A stretch of DNA of 64,000 bases, from assembly GCA_002118135.1 (NCBI GenBank), contig BDIU01000067.1:1-64000 (forward strand), given 5' to 3'. Source of the stretch: Trebouxia sp. TZW2008. Lineage: Eukaryota; Chlorophyta; Trebouxiophyceae; Trebouxiales; Trebouxiaceae. This document shows positions 10,301 to 19,141 of the stretch, one piece after another. Within the stretch, counting starts at the first letter, position 1. Each line of letters opens with the position of its first letter. Under the pieces are notes generated by a model, which made no database searches, was not told the DNA's origin, and worked only from the letters and a program-made list of their open reading frames with translations. The position numbers and the translations under genes were made by a program.

Positions 10301-12957
10301 CAGCATTTTGCATTGAAGAAAAGGCAGCAGCTTTTGCTGACCTCACAGCCTTCATGCTCTCCAAAAGCCAGACATTGCACTGGGCCAGGGAACTGTAGGG
10401 CTACAGCGCACATGGGTGGGGGCACCAGAGCCCTCTGCAGGGGGTTTATCAGCACTGTGTTGCCATCCACCACTGCGGCTGTGCCATTGTTGCTGACACA
10501 CCTGTCCATATACAGTTCTACCTGCAAGCACAGGCAATCATTCATTCCTTATGATAACAAAACTCGTGTGCAGGAAACAACTGCAGCCAACTGCCTTGTT
10601 TGCTGGCGATGAACACTTTATGCTTGAAGGGATCTGTCCCAGTTCAGTATTGCTTCACTTAGCTGTGGTCACACAGTATGCCGCTTTGCACACAAGCTTT
10701 GCAGAGGCTGGGTCAACCCAGAGATACAGTCCACAAGACATCAGTGTTCAGCAACAAGGAAGCAAATGAAGGGATTTTTGGAAGAATGACAATCTGCCAG
10801 CAAGAGAAAATGAACTGGGGTTTGGATCTGGATGAAAGGCAGAAGCCCTGGAGAGGCTGACCTGCCTGTACCAGGTAAGGCCTGAGCAGATATGGAGCCG
10901 CAAGGGTACCACTTCATCCCAGCACACCCTCACCCCCCGCCCCCCTGGGTACACCTGCTCCTGCTTCAGGTACCAGTGCCAATTGCTGCGGTGCCAGATC
11001 TGCACAATGTCCTTGTGGCCCTTGCTGTTGTGAGCGGGTGCCTCTGACAGTACTACAGCAAGCAGCTCTGAGTCGCTGCTCCAACTCAGCTGAGTAAGTG
11101 TTCCTGCAGCAGGAAAACTGTCAGAACGATTGGCGGCAATCGGCCGCATCTTATGAGCATTTAAACTCTTTGTGCAGCATCCCCAAGACCCTTCTGACTA
11201 ATTTGAGCTATGTGCATGGCTTGATGCTGCAAATCATGCAGTGCTCAAAGACATAACAAGACACAGGCAGCTGCTGAGCTAGGACTTGGCACATGTTATG
11301 GAAACATTTCCCAAACATTGCCAAAACCAAAATCTCTGCAACATGGCAAGGCAATACAGGGGTTCAGACAGGCGGAAAAAAAGCATAATGCACCTGATGT
11401 AGGCACATCAAAGCCGCCATGTTCAAGGCCATTGGTCTCATATAGCACAACTCGGTGGTGCTCTGCAAGGGTATGGGCTGCGTACAGATGGCGGCCGTTG
11501 GGCTGCCAGGCCAGCACACAGTGGAGGCCCTGAGGGGCGGCCCCCACTGCATGCAGCTCACACCCCTCCCGGTCCCACACTTTCAGATTGCAAGCCTCGT
11601 TGCCTTCTGCGCTGCATCAAATGCAGAACATTGCGCTGACTTCCTTTAAATGCTAAGATCACAGTTCATGCACCTCTTTGTGGTACACAGTGTCTGGCTA
11701 GGCAGTGGACAAGGGTCCATTTGCAGCAGGTGAAACTGCTACACCAGATCACAAGTCCATGTTCGTCAATTGTACAATGCTGGTATGCATCCAGGCAAGC
11801 CTGTAGTCCAAATTGTTGCCTGCTGTTGAGGTACAATAGCTTGCAATACACATACACACCTGCTGCTGCATACTGTCGCAAAGTACTTGCCATCCCCACT
11901 CCATATGATACTTGCACCACCTATCTGCAGATCGACCCCTGGGCTCCTATCAGGATCCTCAATTGGCTCCAAAGTAGCATCTAAGGATTCCTCTGCAAGC
12001 ACTTCCCAATCCTGCATGCACAGCCGAGCAGATGACAAGACTATGTTGATGTTAAAGTTGCATGCCTACCATGGCAATCACTTCACAATTGATGCCTTCA
12101 TGTCTCGGACAAGAAGGTGTCTGAAGCCACTGACCAATGCCAAAGTGTATGCATATGAATGAGACTGTAGCAATTTGTATCAAACTGGATAGCAAGTTCA
12201 AACTTGATGTTGGGATGTAGGCAGCAAAGCAGACTCTGTGTACGAGGATGCAACTCTGCAAACTGTGTACATGCACAGCACTGTTGGCTAAGGCAGCACT
12301 TGAAAACACTTGTCTGACCTTGCTCATGATGGTCAATTGCCGGGCTGTTGTGCAAATAGCAAGAAATTCTTGATCCGGGCTCCAGGCACTGCAAGCAATG
12401 CCCTCCTCAAGCCTGCCGATCTGGAGCCAAAGTCAGCAGCATTCTCAATATCCTGAGCATTCATGCTAGCAGACATTTTGAGCATAACATCAGTGTCAAG
12501 TTTCTGCACACCTCTTGTACGTCTGTTGGACTTGAAACAAGTAACAGTTGGCCAGAGGAAGAGCTGACACAAAGTGCTTCATTCTCTTGCAGGAAAGCTA
12601 TGTCAGCTATGCAGCTGTCGGAATCCAAGCAGTCACCCGAACTTTGCATCAGATTCTCTGTCCATAGAACCTGTGCATTGCGAGCAGCAGGCTTAAACGA
12701 GAACTCAAACGTCGCAACTGTACATGCAGCATCTCGCTGGCTTGATGTATCGCTATATATGGACATCGCGCTTCTATTTGTTATACCTGATTGTTGCTCG
12801 TTATGCAGCAGACTGTGCCTTGCGCAACATCTGCTATGTATACGTTGCCAGTGTCGCTGTCGCTGCACAGTCGAGCACTACGTGGATGCTGCGGGATTGC
12901 TGAAGATTGCACATCGATGTCGCAGACAGTGTCGGAGATTAGGGACAGGTTCCGCAT
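1384..12957 (-). CDS. ELP1: Elongator complex protein 1 (ELP1/IKAP), multi-exon
   Basis: Scaffold subunit of the Elongator complex, which acts with tRNA in the cytoplasm to start the modification of wobble uridine (cm5U34). The start is set by MRNLSLIS at 12957, matching the MRNL start of the family. The beta-propeller exons follow: about 12750-12505; 12420-12315 (SAWSPDQEFLAICTTARQLT); 12025-11890 (SIIWSGDGKYFATV); 11600-11385 (LAWQPNGRHLYAAH); 11100-10880 (LSWSSDSELLAVVL, NWHWYLKQE); 10525-10345 (VVDGNTVLINPLQ, PPPMCAV); 9850-9665; 9025-8815; 8495-8280. The helical-repeat half includes LQMPRGNLEGICPRVLVL (about 7345-7180), the VDLNVLVDYN exon (6630-6500), the ALGMYDVQLAYMVVA exon (4745-4510), the YGEVLSQRNLQEDSAVAF exon (4140-3976), the REWREALRIAYKYA exon (3030-2850) and the EERERVAKYLTRLKEVR exon (2480-2180). 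The basic C-terminus (GGKKPYKRKQKK) ends at 1384. Some small exons between these are not resolved. Introns carry several tandem duplications, listed separately. Confidence 0.95.
2850..3475 (-). repeat. Triplicated exon unit inside ELP1
   Basis: Three tandem copies of a unit of roughly 200-230 bp made of intron end plus exon start lie at about 3475-3345, 3240-3135 and 3035-2850 (minus strand). Each has the acceptor TTTTGTGCAG followed by glycine-rich codons and a common helix: QLAAELVEALTFMQHLPA, QVAGEVVEALAFMQQLPA and RLAAELVEALTCMQHLPA. Only the third (downstream) copy continues into the expected ELP1 sequence YLADVDNG...REWREAL. The first two are open but leave the frame into intron-like sequence. 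They are either additional partial exons or pseudoexons. Confidence 0.85.
3821..3970. repeat. 25-bp minisatellite, six units, in ELP1 intron
   Basis: Units of exactly 25 bp begin at 3821, 3846, 3871, 3896, 3921 and 3946 with the core GGGCACTTGGTAACAGCAGA. The last unit is the most diverged. On the coding (minus) strand the array starts a few bases after the splice donor of the exon containing YGEVLSQRNLQEDSA, so it fills the 5' part of that intron. Confidence 0.9.
7373..7770. repeat. About 153-bp tandem repeat, three copies, in ELP1 intron
   Basis: The phrase GCCTGTTGGGCTCCCTGG recurs (with changes) at about 7373, 7527 and 7679, followed each time by matching sequence: a GCATGGCTGTRTA core, CTTGCCTGCA, CCTTTGTNTGNAGG, and in the first two copies a GTGGCCTTCTTTC block. 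The unit is about 153 bp and the last copy is incomplete. The array begins close to the acceptor of the ELP1 exon encoding AVEQGSRLVAAPPQG (minus strand), so duplication seems to have involved the intron end of that exon. Confidence 0.85.
9782..10003 (-). repeat. Partially duplicated ELP1 exon
   Basis: The segment 9782-9850 (coding LAGVTSSGELAVLQAKEGD on the minus strand) is repeated at about 9937-10003 with roughly 85% identity by eye (CTTGCAGCACTGCCAG and AAGTCACYCCTGCCAA shared). The upstream copy encodes a similar but shorter stretch (LAGVTFNGDLAVLQAKEGD) and is most simply an intronic duplicate of the exon start. Confidence 0.8.
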
Positions 12958-13406
12958 AGCTTATATTGCAGGCACGGATCAATCTCGGTTCACAGCTTGG
13001 CAAGCGCAGCGGGTCTGCGGCGGCCTAATTACACCCGCGATGTACAATGCGGCATTTGCTCCTTGCTCGCTCGCACTAGCAATGTCATTCAGTTGCGCTG
13101 GTCAACGGCACTAGTGTCGCTCTGAGCCCTCGCAACGTTGACGACACATGCAGTCTTCTTCTCCACGAGCAAGCAACTTGCAAATTACGAATCTGCAAGG
13201 CAAAATTGAAAGAGCAAAGGCTAGCATCTCCGGTTTGCTTCAGCGCAGTAAGCACCCCAACTAGCGAGGCACGAGCGAGCTGTTTGTCGCAGAAGGCTCA
13301 AAGTGCCTCGCGCCGGACCAGCGGTGTTCCAAATCCCTCGGGGAGCGTGACACCTTGCCGTTGACCAGGCTGTCAGTTTTGATTTTGTTCTGCATATAAA
13401 GCAGCA
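12958..13406. promoter_or_regulatory. Divergent 5' region between ELP1 and the hydrolase gene
   Basis: About 450 bp separate the two start codons, which face away from each other, so both promoters must lie here or in leaders overlapping it. A TATA-like CATATAAAG sits at about 13393, only about ten bases before the hydrolase ATG, which is too close for a usual TATA box unless the leader is extremely short. No other motif is convincing. Confidence 0.4.
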
Positions 13407-15579
13407 ATGGGTTGCGGCGCGTCACAACCTGTCACCAAAGATGCAATGCCTATCGAAGAGAAGCAAGGGAACGGCACAAACATGACAGCCTCAACCCAGC
13501 AGAATCCAGCGGGAATCAAGACCACTGAGCATGCTCAAACAGCTGCCCTACCTACCAGCATGCTGACGCCCGTTGAATTTGGTCTCGTTAAGGGTTGGGA
13601 GGCTGGCGACAAGACATCGCCAGCTTTGCTGGTCGTTCAGGTGGTCAAAGCTTTTGGTCCCTTGGTTCTCTTTCAGCCTCTGATGTCAAGTCTAGCTGAC
13701 AGTCACAGCATGGCTTGCACAGGAATGGTGGGGCATCAACGAGGACATCAAGGAGAAGGCCATGATGCTGCACCAGAAGGGCAACTGCAGGGTTTTCATT
13801 CCAGACCTGTACAAGGGCAAGACCACTGTGGAGGTGGCAGAAGCCAAGCACGTAAGCACCAAATTGAGATTCAGAGAAAATGTCTTCCCCTTACAACCTG
13901 CACTTTCGCTTACAATTTGCAGTTTTGCTCACAATCTGCAATTTTCACTTTGTTATTGTTTGCGTATGTCATACAAAATGCGCCATACACAACATATTGC
14001 GCCACAGCCAGAACTGCTGTACACTTGCACGGCATGCTTTCAGCTTGATGACTCACTGCCTCTTGTACTAAGCTGACATTGTGAGCAGGATGTACAATTG
14101 AAGATCTGCTGTGCCTTTCATAGCATCTGACTGTAATTTTGGCTGCAGATGTATGACAACCTGGACTGGCCCGCTGCTGTGCAAGAGTTGGTACAGGCAG
14201 CTGAGTACCTGGTGTCAACTGGCAGCCCTAAGGTGACCTCATCGTCCCTGATTGCATTTCCTGTCCAGTCTGCACCATGAAATACTGGCCTGCATTCTGC
14301 CAATTGGACCATGTCATGTTTTACGTGGCACCGCTTTGCTTTGTGGCTTGCATGCTATTTTGTGCAAAGCGCTGCAGCATTCCTGATGCAATGCCTATTA
14401 TATGACAAGCTGGTGTCCTATGCTTTCAGGTTGGTGCTGTGGGTTTCTGCATGGGAGGCTCTTTGGCAATTGCTGCTTGCCAGTGGGGCAAGATCCATGC
14501 TGCTGTCTCATGCTATGGGCTGCCCCAGTTTGAGATTTGCCCAGTAAGTCTTGCTAAATGCATGTTGCATGACAGCCTTGTGCACCGCTGCTGTTTGCTG
14601 CATTTGAGTCTCATGGTGACTCATGTACAAAGTGATGCTGTGTTCAATTGGCCCTTTCAGTGAGCTTCAAGGTCCCTCATCAGCATCTCATGCAATCACG
14701 TGAAGCTGCCGGACCAAGTGATATTTTTCTAGACAAGTTGCATTACCAGGCTGCATCAGTCATCCTTGCATTGGCAGCAAAGCGCGACTAAGCATTTCTA
14801 CTGTTGCTGCAGCCCACCAAGGTTGTTGCCCCAATCCAGATTCACGTGGGGACCAAGGACGACTATGTTTCAGTAAGTTCCTCAGCATTTGGGTTTTGCC
14901 TGTCATTGCCCCTTTGATCTGTGCTGCATCCCATTGCTAAAAAATCATGACACACATCATCATTGCCTGTTGTGACAAGGCCTCAACTAGGTTCTATACC
15001 CTCACCACCTTGACTGCTTGGCATAGGAAGATCACCTGGCCAGATGCATTGGCATGAGCCCTGGCTTCAGCTACTGCTGCATCACACCTTCTATTGCATT
15101 GCTGCAGGTCAAGTCAGCAGAAGAGTTTGCCTCACGTGTGAACAATTCTGGTGGCTTGTGTGACCTGCACATCTATGAGGGAGCTGGTCATGCATTCTTG
15201 AACAAGCCAGACAGTGAGTCCCTTCTGACTGCACGCTTTGCGCCAAATCTCATATGCCATGATTACAGCAACAGCTGCATCTAGAGCTGCATATTGCGTT
15301 ACATTGCAAACTCCTTGACAACAGTGCAATCCGCTCCACTTGGCCGGCATTCAAGATGCAATGTGGCGTGCAGAGATTGGGCAGGCCAAGGCATCAGACA
15401 AAGACATCAGCCTTGCATGGCAGCGCATGGAGATGTTCTTGTGGAAGAATGTTGACCCCAAGGCATCACCACGTTTCAAGAATCACCAAACAGAGCTTGC
15501 CGCTTGGGAGAGGAATCAGTCTGGTGATTTGGACAACATGCAAAGAGGCGGCCAGCAGGCAGGCACTGTCGTTGCCTGA
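13407..15579 (+). CDS. Dienelactone hydrolase family protein, N-acylation signal
   Basis: Alpha/beta hydrolase of the carboxymethylenebutenolidase (dienelactone hydrolase) family, about 316 residues from seven exons: 13407-13640, 13723-13851, 14149-14232, 14430-14543, 14813-14872, 15108-15213 and 15356-15579. All introns have GT...AG borders and phases agree. Family motifs are EWWGIN and PDLYKGK in exon 2, and the nucleophile elbow VGFCMGGS (Cys at about residue 156) in exon 4. The triad is completed by Asp at about 203/204 (GTKDDY) and His at about 235 (GAGHAF). The Cys-Asp-His spacing of roughly 47 and 32 residues matches the family. The natural substrate in algae is unknown; bacterial relatives open dienelactones in chloroaromatic breakdown. 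The N-terminus MGCGAS is a good N-myristoylation (Gly2) plus palmitoylation (Cys3) signal ahead of a low-complexity linker of about 40 residues, suggesting membrane attachment. A TGTAA motif at 15761 is a candidate algal polyadenylation signal. Confidence 0.95.
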
Positions 15580-16119
15580 TGTAGTTGTGTTGCTGCCTAT
15601 GAGGGAACCATGCTTTCTGCTGCATGCATGCACGTCCCAAAACAAGGTTTTTGTTTCTACACACACAATTGGGTTGCTATGTTTGTGCTTTGTCAGACCA
15701 ATGAAGGCCCCAATAAATGGTCATGCCGCTTTCAGTGCATCTACGGATGCTCTGATTATGTGTAACTATATCAGGTGCAATTGTCGCTGCAAGTGCATGC
15801 TCTCACTATCATCTGTGCTGCTCATGCTGTGTGTGAAAAGCCAGCGAGCCTAATTTGGCAGATTGATCCGCCAGGGTAAGTTCAAGATAGACAGGAGCAG
15901 TAAGCGGTTCACCGATGCCTTCGCATGGCGTGCATGCAATGCTACGCAAGATGCCAGAGCTGAGCGAGATGTCCTGACATATCGCGGCAGTTCTGAAAGG
16001 CACGCTGTCGCTGAAGCAAAACTTGAAGGGCCATGCTTGGCGGGTCATGCATCCAATAAGCGCTGCTGTTGCTGCACGCATTTCATACGATGTAAACACG
16101 CAGCATCAGCCATTTCATC
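15580..16119 (+). other. Intergenic: hydrolase 3' region and NF-YA 5' region
   Basis: These 540 bases lie between two plus-strand genes. Frames over 15860-16119 stay open by chance, but no family or start context is recognisable, so I read this as the 3' untranslated region of the hydrolase followed by the promoter and leader of NF-YA. No TATA box is clear. Confidence 0.5.
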
Positions 16120-17529
16120 ATGTCCGACCATCAAGAGGTGTCCGATGCACTCGGGAACCCAGACAGTGATCAAAGCGACGAGAGCTGCTCGTCTGACTCA
16201 CTTGCCGGGCCCGGACCCTCTGCGTCAGGTCATGCGGGACTGTATTTAGGCCCAAGCGATGATCTGTCGTGTGGCACGCATCTCAACCTCCCATCAGCAT
16301 CATCGTCAGGTTGCACACAGCTCCAGCTGTCCAGTCCTAGAAGGATCCGGAATTTCGACTGACGACGCTGTGTGACTTGCATAGGGTACCATGACGCCTA
16401 TGGGCACCATGTGCCATGTCAACAGCCAGCTCCTAGCATCATGTCAAGTCAGGAGTTCTACTACCCACAGGCAGGCACCCTTGCAAGGCTATTAAAGTCG
16501 CACCTTGAAGCCTCCTAACACTGAGCTGTCCTGCTGCAGTCATATGGGTATGAGGCGTACTACGCAGCCAGCATGATGTACGGTCAGCAGCAGCAAATGG
16601 TATGTGATGCTATGTTGACTACTATTGGGCCTTGCCGATGTACATGCCCTCATTATGCTCATCATGTGCGGCTCAGGCAAACAATCAGCTCTCAGCCTAT
16701 GGCGCACAGCAGCGTATGCAGTTGCCCATTGGCGTTGTTGATGAAGAGCCTGTCTATGTCAATGCCAAGCAGTATAAGTGCATACTGCGGCGGCGCCAGC
16801 AGCGGGCGAGGGCAGAAGCTGAAAACAAGCTTGTGAAGATACGAAAGGCATGTGCTTTGACAATCTGCCTGGCAGCCTGGCCATGATGTACACACAGATG
16901 CATGAGCGCACAGCATATGCTTCCTCATTTGAACCACACTGCCCATGCATTTCGCTGCTCACGTTGAGCTCGCTCGGCCAATGCTATCTGACTGTGTTGA
17001 GGTCAGGCGTTGATGCGCAGCGTGATAGCTGTTGTGGCCCAGTCCATGCTAGTACGTATTGGAAGCAAGCATAGATGAGCATCATGCTGCCTGTTATGGC
17101 ACAGTCTGTCCTGAGTTCTGGTGACACTGTCTGTTGCAGCCCTACCTGCATGAGTCGCGGCACAATCATGCTGCAAGAAGAGTTCGAGGGCCTGGCGGCC
17201 GCTTCTTGAATGCTGATGAGGCAAGAGCGCTTGCTGCTGTCCAAGAGATGCAGCAGCAACCTCAGTCAAACGCTGTACCAGAGGCTCAATGTCATGGCCT
17301 GGTACAGCAGCCACAGCAACAGCGGCATGATGCATTGGGTTTTAAAGTCCCAGGTCTCAGAAGCACCCACCAAGAAGTACAGCCTCAGTCCCCTCACAGA
17401 TTGAGAACAGCAGGCATCCATAGGATGACTGATGGCCAGCCCCTTGCAGAGGGCATCAAATCATCAGATGGAACAACAATCAGGCTGTCTGCTCCGCATT
17501 TTCATACGACTGTACTTCGTGCCGGCTAA
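16120..17529 (+). CDS. NFYA: Nuclear transcription factor Y subunit alpha (NF-YA/HAP2)
   Basis: CCAAT-box binding subunit that joins an NF-YB/NF-YC dimer in the nucleus and contacts DNA. About 298 residues from five exons: 16120-16309, 16385-16470, 16540-16599, 16677-16847, 17140-17529. The acidic and serine-rich N-terminus is followed by a tyrosine- and glutamine-rich segment (about residues 64-115), typical of NF-Y activation regions. The A1 helix that binds NF-YB/C is YVNAKQYKCILRRRQQR and the A2 DNA-binding part is RKPYLHESRHNHAARR followed by RGPGGRF, with the key His/Arg residues kept. The position between QY and ILRRR reads KC where most relatives have HG/HR. The tail is glutamine-rich and unconserved. 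Two of the four introns must start with GC: at 16471 and, certainly by homology, at 16848, where the A1-A2 linker is cut between K and P of RKPYLHESRH. Confidence 0.97.
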
Positions 17530-18057
17530 GTGCATGTTTACTTTTGAGCCAGTTTTGCACAGCACTGTTTTCACTGTTTACAGGCTTGTGGCAACATACT
17601 GTTTGCACCACACGTTCAACAACTGAGCTATGTTAGCAGGACACATGTGGTTTGACAGGTAGTCCTGCGAAGTATTCAATTTTTGACAACCAGTTAACTT
17701 GAATGTCAACAGTCCTATTTTTTTGTCAAGTACTGCTGCACATTGAGGACGAGCCAATATTGCAGCTCTTTGAGTGTCAAAACAATGCTGCAGCGCCCGT
17801 TATACATGTCAAGGACATGAGGCTGTGTCAGAAGGTAGTATTGTCTTGTTGAAGCAGTTGGCATTGCTACTCAAGGTCCCTGACTAAGTCTTTGCTTGAA
17901 CTTCATAATCACTGCTATAGCAATACTACTAAGACTTCTATGCGTTGCTTATTGATTCAACTGCATCAAATGCTCATGTAAAGGCATTGTAAACCGCAGA
18001 CAAATGTCACACTGTGCAAGGGACATGTACAGGACTCCTGCTGGTACAAAGTCTATG
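17530..18057. other. Convergent intergenic region, NF-YA / cyclophilin 3' ends
   Basis: NF-YA ends at 17529 on the plus strand and the cyclophilin ends at 18058 on the minus strand, so this 528-base stretch holds both 3' untranslated regions. It is relatively AT-rich with a TTTTTTT run at about 17717. No reading frame in it resembles a protein family. Confidence 0.6.
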
Positions 18058-18912
18058 CTACAGCGCAGTTGCCCTCAAGATTCGAACTTCTGTTGTTGGC
18101 CGATCATGTGCATCTGTCTGCACGTTGCCAAGTCTTTTGACCACTCCCATGCCACCTGACACCCGTCCAAAGATTGTGTGCTTGCCATCTAGCCAAGGAG
18201 TAGGCGCCAATGTGATGAAAAACTGCATATGCCAGTCAGTTCACAGTTCAATGACGCAAATTGCCATACATGTTTTGTTGAACATCACCATGGCGGCATC
18301 AAGAGCCATTGCACAGCAAGCAGTACGTCAGGGATGTTTGTGATGCATCAAGCATGTGTGTCATAACCTTGCAACTTTACCTGGCTGCCATTTGTGTTTG
18401 CACCAGCATTAGCCATGCTTAGTATCCCAGCCCCAGTGTGATGCAGTGTGCGATCAATTTCATCTTCAAACCTTCCGCCATATATGCTTTCACCGCCCTT
18501 GCCGGTGCCTGCGCATTGAGAAGCATGTCAACAATGGAGCTAGATTTTTGGTCCTCATCACACAAACAGCTGTCCTCAGTGCCAGACGAAGCAGCATCTG
18601 ATGATCTGCAAAATGCACTGCTGAGTGGCCAAATTACCTGTGGGATCTCCTGCCTGTATCATGAAGTCCCTGATTATTCTGTGCATCTGCAACAACATTC
18701 TGATGTCATCTCCGCTTGCTTGTTATTGCACTGAGAAACATTGTTGAATGTCTTGAGGTTCTGAGGCTCACCACAGTATTGTTGTAGTAGCCTCTCCTTG
18801 CCAACTCTCTGAAATTCTTGCAGGTTTTCGGAGCATGCTTGATGTACAGTTCGACTGTGATGGTGCCGATGGATGTCTGCAACTCGACTTGTGGAGCCGA
18901 GCTGTATGCCAT
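18058..18912 (-). CDS. PPIL1: Peptidyl-prolyl cis-trans isomerase, PPIL1-type cyclophilin
   Basis: Single-domain cyclophilin that isomerises proline bonds; the PPIL1/CYP18 class is a spliceosome component. Exon 1 (18912-18772) encodes [16 protein letters not shown] and then [19 protein letters not shown]. Exon 2 (18686-18638) encodes [16 protein letters not shown], carrying the catalytic Arg and the F-M-x-Q motif. Exon 3 (about 18530-18385) encodes [16 protein letters not shown] and [12 protein letters not shown]. The last exon (about 18222-18058) encodes [19 protein letters not shown], including the Trp needed for cyclosporin binding, and then [23 protein letters not shown] and TAG. All key active-site residues are present and length (about 160) is normal for PPIL1. 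It is transcribed divergently from NAF1. Confidence 0.96.
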
Positions 18913-19141
18913 TTACAGCTGCCTGGCTATGTGTCGCTCAGACTGGCGCACTGTGCTGATCAGTGAGGGTAAACGGAAACCAGGGGTATCGGGCTCAGAC
19001 TTCACTTGCGGGACGGACTGCGCCGCTGTCGAGTATTTGTTGCTGCTCAGTCAACACAACAGCTTGATCATCAGCGCTGACGGGTTTCGTAGTCTCGGTC
19101 TTGTGACTTTGACTGAAGAAAACTTCGACCAAGCACAGACA

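Noticed and set aside
18014..18343. 109-residue plus-strand frame
   Set aside because: Antisense shadow of the last cyclophilin exon.
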